A stretch of DNA of 50,997 nucleotides from positions 1-50,997 of the forward strand of contig CAKZIX010000037.1 in NCBI GenBank assembly GCA_936936565.1, written 5' to 3'. A program made the position numbers and the translations under genes. Each line of letters starts with the position of its first letter. Within the stretch, counting starts at the first letter, position 1. The notes beneath the pieces are model-generated. The model was given only the letters and a program-made list of their open reading frames with translations. It did no database searches and was not told where the DNA came from. Below are positions 1 to 8,136 of this stretch, in pieces. This stretch comes from an uncultured Nocardiaceae bacterium (GTDB taxonomy: Bacteria; Actinomycetota; Actinomycetes; Mycobacteriales; Mycobacteriaceae).

Positions 1-861
1 CTCACCAAAGCCGTCGGCGGCGTCGAGGTGTGCCTGAATCAGCCTGTGGACGAACCGTTTTCGGGCGCGCACTTTCCTGCGGGGAAGCAGACCATCTCCG
101 GCGCCGACGCGCTGAGCTTCGTGCGCCAGCGCCACGACCTCGAACGCGGGGACCTGGATCGCATTGTGCGCCAACAGGTTTTCATGGCGTCACTGGTCCG
201 CAAGGTGCTCTCGGCGAAAACCCTGTCCAACCCCGGCAAGCTCGACGAGCTGTCCACCGCGATCACTCGCTCGGTGGTGCTCGACTCCGATTGGGACATC
301 CTGAAGTTCGCGCGCCAGCTGCAAGATCTGGCCGGCGGTGCGGTGCGGTTCGACACCATCCCGGTGGTGGACGGCAACGCCGTCAACAACGCCGGCGAGT
401 CGATCGTGCAGATCGATCCGACCGCGGTGCACACATACGTGAAGGCTCTGGTCGGCGAAGCGAAGTCGCCCGACAAGCCGCAAGCACCGACCCTCGACAA
501 GTCCACCGTCACCGTCGACGTCGCGAACTCCAGCGGCATCACCGGACTGGCCGCAAAAGTGGCCGACGACCTGTCCGCAAAGGGATTCGGCAAGGGCACC
601 GTCGGCAACAACAGCGGCAAGGACGTGTCGGTGACCACGATCTTCGCGGGCGACGAAACCGTCGGTAACGCCGTCGCGGCCGAACTCGGCAACGCTCCCG
701 TCGTGAAAGACACGTCGCTGTCGAAGAATTCGGTCCGCGTCGTGCTCGCCGGCGACTATTCGGGCACCTCGACGGCGGCCTCGCCGAGCTCGTCGTCGGC
801 GGCCCAGACGCCGCCACCCATCGATGCCGGAGGGCAAGGCGGACCGAAATGCGTGAACTGA
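1..861 (+). CDS. LytR-CpsA-Psr (LCP) family protein with LytR_C tail, 5'-truncated
   Basis: The open frame enters from the window edge and ends at 861, so the N-terminus, membrane anchor and most of the LCP domain are missing. The visible LCP end contains the family's arginine-rich element SFVRQRHDLERGDLDRI, which in LCP enzymes contacts the pyrophosphate of polyprenyl-linked glycans. From about residue 165 a separate LytR_C domain follows (VTVDVANSSGITGLAAKVAD), and the protein ends in a Ser/Pro/Ala-rich tail. LCP proteins transfer glycopolymers such as arabinogalactan to peptidoglycan at the outer face of the membrane. Position and architecture match M. tuberculosis Rv3267. Family is secure; the exact paralogue is inferred from synteny. 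Confidence 0.9.
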   Translation, partial: LTKAVGGVEVCLNQPVDEPFSGAHFPAGKQTISGADALSFVRQRHDLERGDLDRIVRQQVFMASLVRKVLSAKTLSNPGKLDELSTAITRSVVLDSDWDILKFARQLQDLAGGAVRFDTIPVVDGNAVNNAGESIVQIDPTAVHTYVKALVGEAKSPDKPQAPTLDKSTVTVDVANSSGITGLAAKVADDLSAKGFGKGTVGNNSGKDVSVTTIFAGDETVGNAVAAELGNAPVVKDTSLSKNSVRVVLAGDYSGTSTAASPSSSSAAQTPPPIDAGGQGGPKCVN

Positions 862-1523
862 CAACAGAACTGCTCGAGCCGATCCTGGCGCGCGATCCCG
901 CCGGCCCGCGCATCACCCACTACGACGACGCCACCGGGTCGCGCATCGAACTGTCGGCGCTCACCCTGGCCAACTGGGCGGCCAAGACCGCCAACATGAT
1001 TCGCGACGAATTCGGTTTGCAGCCCGGCGCCCGCGTCAGCGTGATGTTGCCCGCGCACTGGCAGACCGCCGGGGTGTTGCTCGGCGCCTGGTGGGCCGGC
1101 GCCGAGGTCGTGCTGGACGACGATCCGGATGCCGAACTGGCGTTCGTGCCGGCCGGCCCGGGACCGGCGCTCGCCGCGCCGGAAGTAGTGGTGCTGTCGC
1201 TGGACGCATTCGGCGGGCCCGTGCGCGAGCTGCCGCCCGGCGCCGTCGACTACGCCAGCAACGTGCGCGTGCACGGCGACCAGTTCCGTCCCAGCGGCGG
1301 CCGCTCGCCGCTACTGGAACGCGCTCGCGCTGCGGCGCAACGGTTTTCCGCCGACGATCGGGTGCTGTCGAACTTGGCGTGGGCCACCGAGGACGCGCTC
1401 GTGGACGGGTTCCTCGCGGTGCTCGCCGCCGGTGCCTCCCTGGTCCAGGTGAGCAACCTCGACCCGACCCTGCTGGACAAGCGGATTGCCGAGGAACGGG
1501 TCACCCAGACCATCCTGGTGTAG
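849..1523 (+). CDS. TIGR03089 family protein
   Basis: A 224-aa protein starting at an ATG that overlaps the preceding stop by 13 bp, so the two are probably translationally coupled. The sequence (start MRELTTELLEPILA, core LQPGARVSVMLPAHWQTAG, WWAGAEVVLDDD) matches the actinobacterial TIGR03089 family, whose N-terminal half resembles the start of acyl-adenylating enzymes but lacks the ATP-binding P-loop and C-terminal domain. Biochemical role is unknown. It occupies the place of Rv3268, directly after the LCP gene, suggesting a cell-envelope connection. Confidence 0.85.
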   Translation: MRELTTELLEPILARDPAGPRITHYDDATGSRIELSALTLANWAAKTANMIRDEFGLQPGARVSVMLPAHWQTAGVLLGAWWAGAEVVLDDDPDAELAFVPAGPGPALAAPEVVVLSLDAFGGPVRELPPGAVDYASNVRVHGDQFRPSGGRSPLLERARAAAQRFSADDRVLSNLAWATEDALVDGFLAVLAAGASLVQVSNLDPTLLDKRIAEERVTQTILV

Positions 1524-1548
1524 CTTTTCGAGTCCGGTGTCCGGTCAC

Positions 1549-1944
1549 TCAGAGGCGCTTGGTGTAGCCGCCGTCTTCGAGCCCGGCCTCGATCTCGTAC
1601 TTGTTCTTCGGGCCGCGATGGCGCGCCTCCTCGATCAGATACAGCACCGCGAAGGCGAACCCGTACCGCGCCCACTGGTCGGCGTGCACCGCCTCGTGCC
1701 GCAACGTGTGGAACGCGGTCTTCGTGTTCGTCAGATAGGTTCCGCCGTAAGTTGTTCCGCCCCGGCCGAATCCGCCCTTCATACCGGAGCACACGTAGAT
1801 GTTCCACTCGTCGTCGAACCGGATCGTCGCCCGCCACAGCTTGGCCCAACCCAGCGCGACCACCGTGACGATCCGCGCCTGCCAACTGCCGCGCGCCGCG
1901 CGCGCCAACCGGGACTTCGATACCTTGCGTTCGTAGCGCGCCAC
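1549..1944 (-). CDS. Small HExxH-motif protein of unknown function
   Basis: A 131-aa protein from an ATG at 1944, convergent with the TIGR03089 gene. Residues 83-87 read HEAVH inside LRHEAVHADQW, a gluzincin-type zinc-binding helix, and a Gly-rich stretch (GMKGGFGRGGTTYGG) lies just before it. The N-terminus is basic and then hydrophobic, so membrane association is possible but not clear. The HExxH signature with the following ADQW resembles small DUF4157-like putative peptidases; a third zinc ligand cannot be assigned with certainty. No operon partner is visible. Real gene likely, function open. Confidence 0.65.
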   Translation of the reverse strand: MARYERKVSKSRLARAARGSWQARIVTVVALGWAKLWRATIRFDDEWNIYVCSGMKGGFGRGGTTYGGTYLTNTKTAFHTLRHEAVHADQWARYGFAFAVLYLIEEARHRGPKNKYEIEAGLEDGGYTKRL

Positions 1945-2342
1945 ATCGCGAGCATACGGATGTCACGCCGCTTGCACTGTCCAGCGCGCCCGGCCGCCGG
2001 CGCTCGCCCTCGCCCTCGCCACCACGTCCAGCCGCCCCCCCCAAAGCGCCAACACGAGCCGCCCGCCAACTCCCGCACAAGTTCTACCCAGCCGCACAGC
2101 ATTTCGACGCCTGAAACCTGTGCGGAAGGCAAGAACCTGTGCGGGGACGTCGCGGAGTCTGCCGAATGAGAGCGCGGGCCGACGAGCGCGCGCAGCCCGA
2201 CATCCCGTGGTGCAGCATCGTCGGCCGCACCTGTGGGGGCACACGCCGCACCCTGCGGGGCCCGTACCCCACTCCTCGGATCCCTTGGGCGAGAGCAACT
2301 CGCTGGCGATCCTTTGAGCACCACCCCTCGAAGGAGACTCCG
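1945..2342. other. Intergenic stretch without a convincing gene
   Basis: About 400 bp between the divergent HExxH gene and the secreted lectin-like gene. Frames that run through it have poor composition, no ribosome-binding sites and no family features. The end nearest 2343 carries the Shine-Dalgarno of the next gene (GAAGGAGA around 2330-2337). Confidence 0.5.
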
Positions 2343-2846
2343 TTGCTCAAGAACATCGTCCTGGTACTGACGGCCCCGGTCGCGCTGGTCTGCCTGCCCG
2401 GTGCGCAGGCGCAGGCCGCGATCCCCGACGACATCGTCACGATCACGCAGTCCTCGAACGGTCGCTACCTCGACGCCTGGGACGACGGCACTCACGATTA
2501 CAACGTGGTGACCCGGCCGGCCCAGAACAACACGAGCCAGCAGTGGCGCATCCACTGGACCGAAACCGGCCGCGGCACACTGCAGCAGCTGTCGTCCGGG
2601 CGCTACCTGGACGCCCACGAAATCGAGAGCCTCGACTACCGTCTGGTCACTCGCACCAAGCAGGACAACAACACTCAGCTCTGGGCGATCAACTCGATCG
2701 GCGGCGGAAAATACACGCTGCAGCAAATCTCCAACAACCGGTACATGGACGCCCACGAAATCCCGGAGCGGGACTACCAGGTGGTTTCGCGGCCCGGGCA
2801 GACGAACGCCACCCAGCACTGGCAGCTGACGGTGATCGGGCACTGA
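2343..2846 (+). CDS. Secreted ricin-type beta-trefoil (lectin-like) protein
   Basis: A 167-aa protein starting at TTG 2343, chosen because GAAGGAGA sits 5-6 bp upstream and a signal peptide begins there (hydrophobic core IVLVLTAPVALVCLPG, cleavage likely after AQAQA). The mature part is three repeats of about 45 aa, each with an RYLDA or RYMDA element and ending in a QxW signature (QQW, QLW, QHW). This three-fold pattern is that of the ricin B/CBM13 beta-trefoil, a carbohydrate-binding fold. No catalytic domain is attached, so it is probably an exported binding protein. The ligand is unknown. Confidence 0.75.
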   Translation: MLKNIVLVLTAPVALVCLPGAQAQAAIPDDIVTITQSSNGRYLDAWDDGTHDYNVVTRPAQNNTSQQWRIHWTETGRGTLQQLSSGRYLDAHEIESLDYRLVTRTKQDNNTQLWAINSIGGGKYTLQQISNNRYMDAHEIPERDYQVVSRPGQTNATQHWQLTVIGH

Positions 2847-2868
2847 CGGCCTGTGCGACCATAGGCCA

Positions 2869-3282
2869 GTGAGCTCGCGAGTTGTTCGGTCGCGCGCCGA
2901 GCGACTCGCCGGATATCGCCGGGTTCGAGAGGCGCGCAACTTTGCGACGAGTCCGGATCGGCTGCGAGAGCTCGCTGCCGATCCGATTCTCCCGGTAAGG
3001 GTGTGGACTGCACGGAACCCGAACACCCCATCTGACTCGCTGGCTTCGCTCGCCCTCGGGGACCGCACTCAGTGGTTCGCCCTGCACAATCCAGGCACAC
3101 CGGCCGAGTCTTTGCGGCGCGTCGCGCGAAACCACTACGACGAGTGGGGCAGACAGCGTATGCCATTGATCGAGTTGGTGATACACCATCCGAACGCCCC
3201 GGACGACCTACGCGACGAGTACATCGCGGTCGGTGCTTGCGCCAACCCCCGCTACTGTCCCTCGCCTGAGCGGTACGGCTAA
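2869..3282 (+). CDS. Leucine-rich-repeat-variant (LRV)-like protein
   Basis: A 137-aa protein from GTG 2869. It is built from 20-30 residue helical repeats, visible as LRELAADPILPVRVWTARNP, ALGDRTQWFALHNPGTPAES and IELVIHHPNAPDDL, each with the NPxTPxxxL or NPNAPDDL type of turn typical of LRV/HEAT-like repeats. Such short repeat proteins usually act as binding scaffolds. It lies 22 bp after the trefoil gene on the same strand and may be co-transcribed. No enzymatic motif is present. The repeat assignment is moderately sure; the function is not known. Confidence 0.6.
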   Translation: MSSRVVRSRAERLAGYRRVREARNFATSPDRLRELAADPILPVRVWTARNPNTPSDSLASLALGDRTQWFALHNPGTPAESLRRVARNHYDEWGRQRMPLIELVIHHPNAPDDLRDEYIAVGACANPRYCPSPERYG

Positions 3283-3371
3283 ATCCAGTGGCCGCCCTAC
3301 CAGTTCGCCTCGCGGGCTCGCTTCGATCGAGCACTCGCTGGGCGCGAGCCGGGCTCGATCTGGCGAGACGA

Positions 3372-3450
3372 GCGGGACTGAGTGTCCACTTTCGGACCCG
3401 GAAAGGCACATTCGGCCCTGCGAACGCCGAAAGTGGGCGCTCAGTCCCGC
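3372..3450. repeat. Long imperfect inverted repeat
   Basis: A 24-nt left arm (3372-3395, starting GCGGGACTGAG) matches the reverse complement of the right arm (3427-3450, ending CTCAGTCCCGC) at 22 of 24 positions, with a 31-nt spacer. It lies between two same-strand genes and has no T-tract, so it could be a terminator-like hairpin, a regulatory RNA structure or a remnant of a small mobile repeat. Confidence 0.7.
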
Positions 3451-3455
3451 GAAAC

Positions 3456-3472
3456 CTCGAGACAGTCTCGAG
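3456..3472. repeat. Perfect 8-bp-arm palindrome
   Basis: CTCGAGAC-A-GTCTCGAG, directly after the larger inverted repeat and 41 bp before the next start codon. The size and symmetry fit an operator for a dimeric regulator in the promoter region of the 3513 gene, but no regulator can be named. Confidence 0.5.
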
Positions 3473-3512
3473 ATTCGGCGCGTCGGAACCACGCAGTTCG
3501 TAGCATGCGCCC

Positions 3513-3944
3513 GTGAGCGAACTACTACTGACCGAAGCGCACAAGTTCCTGGACTGGGCGCGTGCGCAGGGCGCCGGCCTCGACGGCACCGACGACAGCA
3601 TCGCGTTCGTGTACGGGATCTTGTATTCGATGGCATCGGATGCGGACGAGGATCCGGCCGAGCGTGGCGTCAAGATCCTGGCGTATTCGGTGTATCTCGC
3701 CGAACTGTTGGCCAGCACCTGTCGGGGAGTCAGGTGTGTGGTCGACGGTGACGGTATGACATTGCGCGATGTAGTGGCCGTTCACGACGAGTCGGGCACC
3801 ATGCAGTTCACGCTGCAGTGGGTGCTCGGCTGCCTGGAGGATCCCGTCGCCGACAGCATCGCGTTCAAGTACATCGGTGCACTGCACGATTTCGGGGAGT
3901 CGGAGCGGGCCCGCTACCTGACCGCGCTGTTCGGCTACGAATAG
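3513..3944 (+). CDS. Hypothetical acidic protein
   Basis: A 143-aa soluble, acidic and largely helical protein from GTG 3513. Recognisable stretches are HKFLDWARAQGAGLDGTDDS and VLGCLEDPVADSIAFKYIGA; none belongs to a family I can name. It is alone behind the inverted repeats and is closed by a bidirectional hairpin shared with the convergent fadE25 gene. Reading-frame quality and a clean end make a real gene likely. Confidence 0.6.
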   Translation: MSELLLTEAHKFLDWARAQGAGLDGTDDSIAFVYGILYSMASDADEDPAERGVKILAYSVYLAELLASTCRGVRCVVDGDGMTLRDVVAVHDESGTMQFTLQWVLGCLEDPVADSIAFKYIGALHDFGESERARYLTALFGYE

Positions 3945-3950
3945 CCGAAA

Positions 3951-3979
3951 CCGGCTGGGCCGCAACGCGACCCAGCCGG
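3951..3979. terminator. Bidirectional hairpin terminator
   Basis: CCGGCTGGG and CCCAGCCGG form a 9-bp stem around an 11-nt loop, placed exactly between the convergent stops at 3944 and 3993. There is no T-run, as is common in high-GC actinobacteria. Confidence 0.7.
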
Positions 3980-3992
3980 CTTCACAAAACAC

Positions 3993-5153
3993 TCAGCCCT
4001 TGAGGATGGCGCGGGACATGACGACGCGCTGGATCTGGTTGGTGCCCTCGTAGATCTGGGTGATCTTGGCGTCGCGCATCATGCGCTCCACCGGGAAGTC
4101 GCGGGTGTAGCCGGCGCCGCCGAAGAGCTGGACGGCGTCGGTAGTCACCTCCATGGCAACGTCGGAGGCAAAGCACTTGGCGGCGGCGGAGATGAAGCCG
4201 AGGTTCTTCTCGCCACGCTCGGCGCGGGCGGCCGAGGTGTACACCATGAGCCGGGCGGCCTCGATCTTCATCGCCATGTCGGCGAGCATGAACTGCACAC
4301 CCTGGAAATCACTGATCGACTGCTTGAACTGCTTGCGGTCCTTGGTGTAGGCCACGGCGGCCTCGTAGGCGCCCTGCGCGATGCCGACGGCCTGCGCGCC
4401 GATGGTGGGGCGGGTGTGGTCGAGGGTTTCCAGGGCGGTCTTGAAGCCGGTGCCGGGCTCGCCGACGATGCGGTCGCCCGGGATGCGACAGTTGTCGAAC
4501 GCCAGCTCGGCGGTCGGCGAGCCCTTGATGCCGAGCTTGCGCTCGTGGCCGGGCACCGAGAAGCCCTCGTCGTCCTTGTGCACCATGAACGCGGAGATGC
4601 CGTTGGCGCCCTTGTCGGGGTCGGTGACGGCCATGACGGTGTACCAGGAAGACTTGCCGCCGTTGGTGATCCAGGCCTTTCCGCCGTTGATCACCCAGCT
4701 GTCGCCGTCCTGACGGGCGCGGGTGCGCATGGAGGCGGCGTCGGAGCCGGCCTCACGCTCGGACAGCGCGTAGGAGGCCATCTCACCGTTGACGATGTCC
4801 GGCAGCACCGTGGACTTCAGCTCGTCGGAGCCCTTGAGGATCAGCCCCATCGTGCCGAGCTTGTTGACGGCGGGGATCAACGAGGACGAGCCGCAGACGC
4901 GGGCGACCTCTTCGATGACGATGCAGGTGGCGACGGAGTCCGCACCCTGGCCGTCGAACTGCTCGGGGACGTGGATGGCGTTGAAGCCGGAGGCGTTCAA
5001 CGCCGTGAGAGCTTCCTCGGGGAAGCGCTCGCGCTCGTCGACGTCGGCCGCGTGCGGCTGAATTTCCTTCTCGCACAACGCCCGGATCGCGGCGCGCAGT
5101 TCGTCGTGCTCTTCGTTGAGCTTGAACAGGTCGAAGTCCGGGTTCCCGGCCAT
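3993..5153 (-). CDS. fadE25: Acyl-CoA dehydrogenase, FadE25-like
   Basis: A 386-aa flavoprotein that introduces the alpha,beta double bond in acyl-CoA, feeding electrons to ETF. The start at ATG 5153 has AGGAGA upstream; a longer reading to 5180 has no such site. Domains follow the family order: N-terminal helical bundle, FAD/substrate region (SYALSEREAGSDAASMRT, WITNGGKSS) and C-terminal bundle with the catalytic glutamate in QIYEGTNQIQ and the LFGGAGYTRDFPVERM signature. Order with purE and purK equals Rv3274c-Rv3276c, supporting the FadE25 assignment. The substrate chain (short or branched) is not decided by the sequence. Confidence 0.93.
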   Translation of the reverse strand: MAGNPDFDLFKLNEEHDELRAAIRALCEKEIQPHAADVDERERFPEEALTALNASGFNAIHVPEQFDGQGADSVATCIVIEEVARVCGSSSLIPAVNKLGTMGLILKGSDELKSTVLPDIVNGEMASYALSEREAGSDAASMRTRARQDGDSWVINGGKAWITNGGKSSWYTVMAVTDPDKGANGISAFMVHKDDEGFSVPGHERKLGIKGSPTAELAFDNCRIPGDRIVGEPGTGFKTALETLDHTRPTIGAQAVGIAQGAYEAAVAYTKDRKQFKQSISDFQGVQFMLADMAMKIEAARLMVYTSAARAERGEKNLGFISAAAKCFASDVAMEVTTDAVQLFGGAGYTRDFPVERMMRDAKITQIYEGTNQIQRVVMSRAILKG

Positions 5154-5193
5154 CAGGGGTCTCCTCGTCTCGAGTGGCACTCAGTGCCACAGC

Positions 5194-5733
5194 CTAGCGT
5201 GGGGGTGCAAATCGATCACGCAGCGTCGCCAGCGCGGCCCGCACATCCTCGGAGGTAATCTCCCGCCCGTCGCGGACCATACGCCGCAACAACAGGTTAT
5301 GGGTTGCGGTGACGGCCGCGGCAAACTGCACGACGGCCTCGTCGGGCTCGGCGGGCAACAATCGGCGCAGGAACTCCACGAACGCGCGCTCGTACCGGAA
5401 GATCGTCACCAACTCGCGTTCGCGCAGCGCCGGCACCACATGCACGACGGCGTACCGGCGGTCGCGCCAGTGCGACAAGCCTTCGAACACCAGCACTGCG
5501 GCCTCGCACACGGCCTGCCACGGATCCTCGTGCGGCTGCGCCAGATACGCCTCGACATCGGCGAGCAGCAGGTCGTGGTCGACGAATACCACGTCCTCCT
5601 TGGCGCCGAACTGCCGGAAGAAGGTGCGCCGCGAAATCCCGGCCGCGGCGGCGATCTCGTCGACAGTCGTTGCGTCGTAACCCTTTTCCGCGAACAGCCG
5701 CAAAGCCTCGGTCACCACTTGAGGACGCCTCAC
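5194..5733 (-). CDS. TetR family transcriptional regulator
   Basis: A 179-aa protein starting at GTG 5733. The N-terminal helix-turn-helix (TTVDEIAAAAGISRRTFFRQ) is canonical for TetR repressors, followed by a helical ligand-binding/dimerisation domain. It lies between purE (19 bp upstream, same strand) and fadE25 (40 bp downstream), so it may be co-transcribed with either. Regulation of fadE25 is plausible but not shown. The ligand is unknown; acyl-CoA would be an obvious candidate from context. Confidence 0.88.
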   Translation of the reverse strand: MRRPQVVTEALRLFAEKGYDATTVDEIAAAAGISRRTFFRQFGAKEDVVFVDHDLLLADVEAYLAQPHEDPWQAVCEAAVLVFEGLSHWRDRRYAVVHVVPALRERELVTIFRYERAFVEFLRRLLPAEPDEAVVQFAAAVTATHNLLLRRMVRDGREITSEDVRAALATLRDRFAPPR

Positions 5734-5752
5734 GCAGGTAGCTCCGCCGTCG

Positions 5753-6289
5753 TCACCCGAGCAGTTTGTCCCGCAGCGCCGCGTCTTTGTCCAGCACCAT
5801 CTGCTCGAGACCGGCCTGGAACTGCGACATCTTGTCGCGCACGCCTGGATCCGACGCGCCCAGCATGCGGACGGCGAGCAGCCCGGCATTGCGGGCGCCG
5901 CCGATGGACACCGTCGCCACGGGGACGCCGGCCGGCATCTGCACGATCGACAGCAGCGAATCCATCCCGTCCAGGTACTTCAGCGGCACCGGCACGCCGA
6001 TCACCGGCAGCGGCGTAGCCGACGCCACCATGCCGGGCAGGTGCGCCGCACCACCGGCACCGGCGATGATCACCTGCAGCCCGCGAGTGGCCGCCGAGGT
6101 GGCGTAGTCGAGCATCCGCTGTGGTGTGCGGTGCGCCGAGAACACGCCGACCTCGAACCGAATGTCGAACTCCGCCAAGGCAAGTGCGGCAGCCTCCATG
6201 ACGTTCCAGTCCGAGTCGCTGCCCATGATGACACCAACCCGAGGCCCACGCTGTGGGTCGGTCAATGCGCCGTCCATCCATCCGTCCAT
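5753..6289 (-). CDS. purE: N5-carboxyaminoimidazole ribonucleotide mutase
   Basis: A 178-aa class I PurE, converting N5-CAIR to CAIR in purine synthesis. It has the GVIMGSDSDWNVMEAA substrate loop, the FSAHRTPQRM element with the catalytic histidine, and GAGGAAHLPGM. The frame begins at ATG 6289 and overlaps the end of purK by 28 bp; an in-frame ATG at 6277 is also possible, since the first dozen residues are poorly conserved in the family. PurK-PurE order on one strand is the usual operon. Confidence 0.95.
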   Translation of the reverse strand: MDGWMDGALTDPQRGPRVGVIMGSDSDWNVMEAAALALAEFDIRFEVGVFSAHRTPQRMLDYATSAATRGLQVIIAGAGGAAHLPGMVASATPLPVIGVPVPLKYLDGMDSLLSIVQMPAGVPVATVSIGGARNAGLLAVRMLGASDPGVRDKMSQFQAGLEQMVLDKDAALRDKLLG

Positions 6290-7428
6290 TCCGCGTGCGA
6301 CAGCCAGTGCGCCGCCCGCTCGGCCTTCTCCCGGACCACCGTAGCGTCGTCACCGAGCACGTTGACATGCCCGATCTTGCGGTCCGGGCGCTCCCCCTTG
6401 CCGTACAGGTGCACCTTCGCCTCCGGCATACGCGCGAACAGGTGATGTACCCGCTCGTCCATGCTCATCTGCGGCGCATGCGGCGCGCCCAGCACGTTCG
6501 CCATCACCGTCACCGGGGCCCGCGCCGAGGTGTCGCCCAGCGGGTAGTCGAGCACTGCACGCAGGTGCTGCTCGAATTGTCCGGTGACGGCGCCGTCCAT
6601 GCCCCAATGTCCCGAGTTGTGCGGGCGCATTGCCAGCTCGTTGACGAGCAGCCGTCCGTCTTCGGTCTCGAACAGCTCGACTGCCATCACGCCGACGACG
6701 CCGAGTTCGGCGGCCAGCCGCAGCGCCAACTGCTCGGCCTGGGTGGTGAGCTCCTCGGACAGCTCCGGTGCGGGTGCGATGACGACGGCACACTGCCCGT
6801 TGCGCTGCACCGTCTCCACCACCGGCCAGGTTGCGCCCTGACCGTACGGCGAGCGCGCCACCATGGCCGACAGCTCGCGCCGCAGCGGCACCAACTCCTC
6901 GGCCAGCAACGGCACGCCTGCGGCCACCACCTCGGCGGCGTCGGCCACCGAATCCAGCACCCACACTCCGCGCCCGTCGTAGCCGCCGCGAATCGCCTTG
7001 AGCACCAGCGGGGCGCCGAACGCGGCGACGTCGTCGAGCGAAGTGATCGGGGCGAACCGCGGCACCGGCACACCGAGCTCGGCGAGCTTGCGGCGCATCG
7101 CGAGCTTGTCCTGCGCGAACACCAGCGCCTGCGGCGGCGGCGCGACGTTCACGCCCTCGGCGACCAGCGTCTGCAGATGTTCGGTGGGCACGTGCTCGTG
7201 ATCGAAGGTGAACGCGTGTGAGCCCGCGGCGGCCTTGCGCAGCGCAGCCAGGTCGGTGTGCGAGCCGAGCACCACGTCGGGGGCCACCTGGGCGGCCGGA
7301 TCGTCGGCGCGTTCGGCGAGCACGCGCAGCGACTGCCCGAGCGCGATGGCGGCCTGATGCGTCATCCGCGCGAGCTGCCCGCCGCCGATCATCGTGACGG
7401 TCGGGCGGCCGGACCGTTCGGTCGTCAC
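6262..7428 (-). CDS. purK: N5-carboxyaminoimidazole ribonucleotide synthase
   Basis: A 388-aa ATP-grasp enzyme making N5-CAIR from AIR, ATP and bicarbonate. The start at GTG 7428 is set by AGGAGG eight bases upstream; the much longer frame upstream of it is not coding. N-terminal TVTMIGGGQLARMTHQAA is the pre-ATP-grasp fold, LVLKAIRGGYDGRGVWV the ATP-binding lysine/glycine loop, and NELAMRPHNSGHW the metal/ATP-binding and AIR-contacting region. It overlaps purE, the next enzyme of the pathway, and diverges from the GtrA gene. Confidence 0.95.
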   Translation of the reverse strand: MTTERSGRPTVTMIGGGQLARMTHQAAIALGQSLRVLAERADDPAAQVAPDVVLGSHTDLAALRKAAAGSHAFTFDHEHVPTEHLQTLVAEGVNVAPPPQALVFAQDKLAMRRKLAELGVPVPRFAPITSLDDVAAFGAPLVLKAIRGGYDGRGVWVLDSVADAAEVVAAGVPLLAEELVPLRRELSAMVARSPYGQGATWPVVETVQRNGQCAVVIAPAPELSEELTTQAEQLALRLAAELGVVGVMAVELFETEDGRLLVNELAMRPHNSGHWGMDGAVTGQFEQHLRAVLDYPLGDTSARAPVTVMANVLGAPHAPQMSMDERVHHLFARMPEAKVHLYGKGERPDRKIGHVNVLGDDATVVREKAERAAHWLSHAEWTDGWTAH

Positions 7429-7540
7429 GACTGGATTTCCTCCTGTTTTCGGCGCACTCACCCGCGGATCGGCCGATGCCGGCCGCCCGCGGAACCACTC
7501 CCATGGTGACACGCACACGAACAGTGCGTGTCCGAGGCCG

Positions 7541-7554
7541 TACACTGCATCGTT
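7541..7554 (+). promoter_or_regulatory. Possible leaderless promoter of the GtrA gene
   Basis: TACACT at 7541-7546 is a good actinobacterial -10 box, and the GTG start follows after 8 nt without any Shine-Dalgarno sequence. This spacing fits a leaderless transcript beginning at the start codon. The -35 region is not obvious. Confidence 0.4.
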
Positions 7555-8094
7555 GTGTCCTTTGTCGAAGGTGTGCTGACCCGGATTCCGCAACCCTTCC
7601 GAGACATCGCGATCAAGCATCGAGAGCTGATCAAGTTCGCGATCGTCGGCGGCACGACCTTCGTGATCGACTCGGGCATATTCTTCGCGCTCAAGTTGAC
7701 GGTGCTCGAGGAGAAGCCGCTCACCGCCCGCATCATCGCCGGCATGGTGGCGGTGATCGCGTCCTACATCCTCAATCGCGAATGGTCGTTCCGCACCCGG
7801 GGCGGACGCGAACGCCACCACGAGGCGTTCCTGTTCTTCCTGGTCAGCGGCGTCGGGCTGGCGCTGAGTTTCGTGCCGCTGTGGATCTCGAGCTACGTGC
7901 TCGATCTGCGCACCCCGAACGTCAGCCTCACCGCCGAGAACGTCGCCGACTTCGTGGCGGTGTACATCATCGGGTTGTTGCTGCAGATGGCTTTCCGGTT
8001 CTGGGCCATGCGGCGCTGGGTTTTTCCGGATGCCAACGCTCGCGGCCGGACGAGCTACGACGAACTTGCCGAAGAGGAACTGGGACACAGCTGA
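7555..8094 (+). CDS. GtrA family membrane protein
   Basis: A 179-aa protein with four predicted membrane helices (FAIVGGTTFVIDSGIFFALK, IIAGMVAVIASYIL, FLFFLVSGVGLALSFVPLWI and VAVYIIGLLLQMAFRFWA) and the GtrA hallmark SYILNREWSFR between helices 2 and 3. GtrA proteins are thought to move or present polyprenyl-linked sugars for cell-surface glycosylation. The GTG at 7555 is preferred over the in-frame GTG 7528 because a -10 box lies between them. Position equals Rv3277, beside purK. Confidence 0.88.
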   Translation: MSFVEGVLTRIPQPFRDIAIKHRELIKFAIVGGTTFVIDSGIFFALKLTVLEEKPLTARIIAGMVAVIASYILNREWSFRTRGGRERHHEAFLFFLVSGVGLALSFVPLWISSYVLDLRTPNVSLTAENVADFVAVYIIGLLLQMAFRFWAMRRWVFPDANARGRTSYDELAEEELGHS

Positions 8095-8136
8095 CGCCGG
8101 CAGCCAATCGTGCAGGGATGTGCAATCCTTACGCTC

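Noticed and set aside
1963..2317. Small frames in the 1.9-2.3 kb gap
   Set aside because: No Shine-Dalgarno sequence, odd composition, and conflict with the promoter zone of the trefoil gene.
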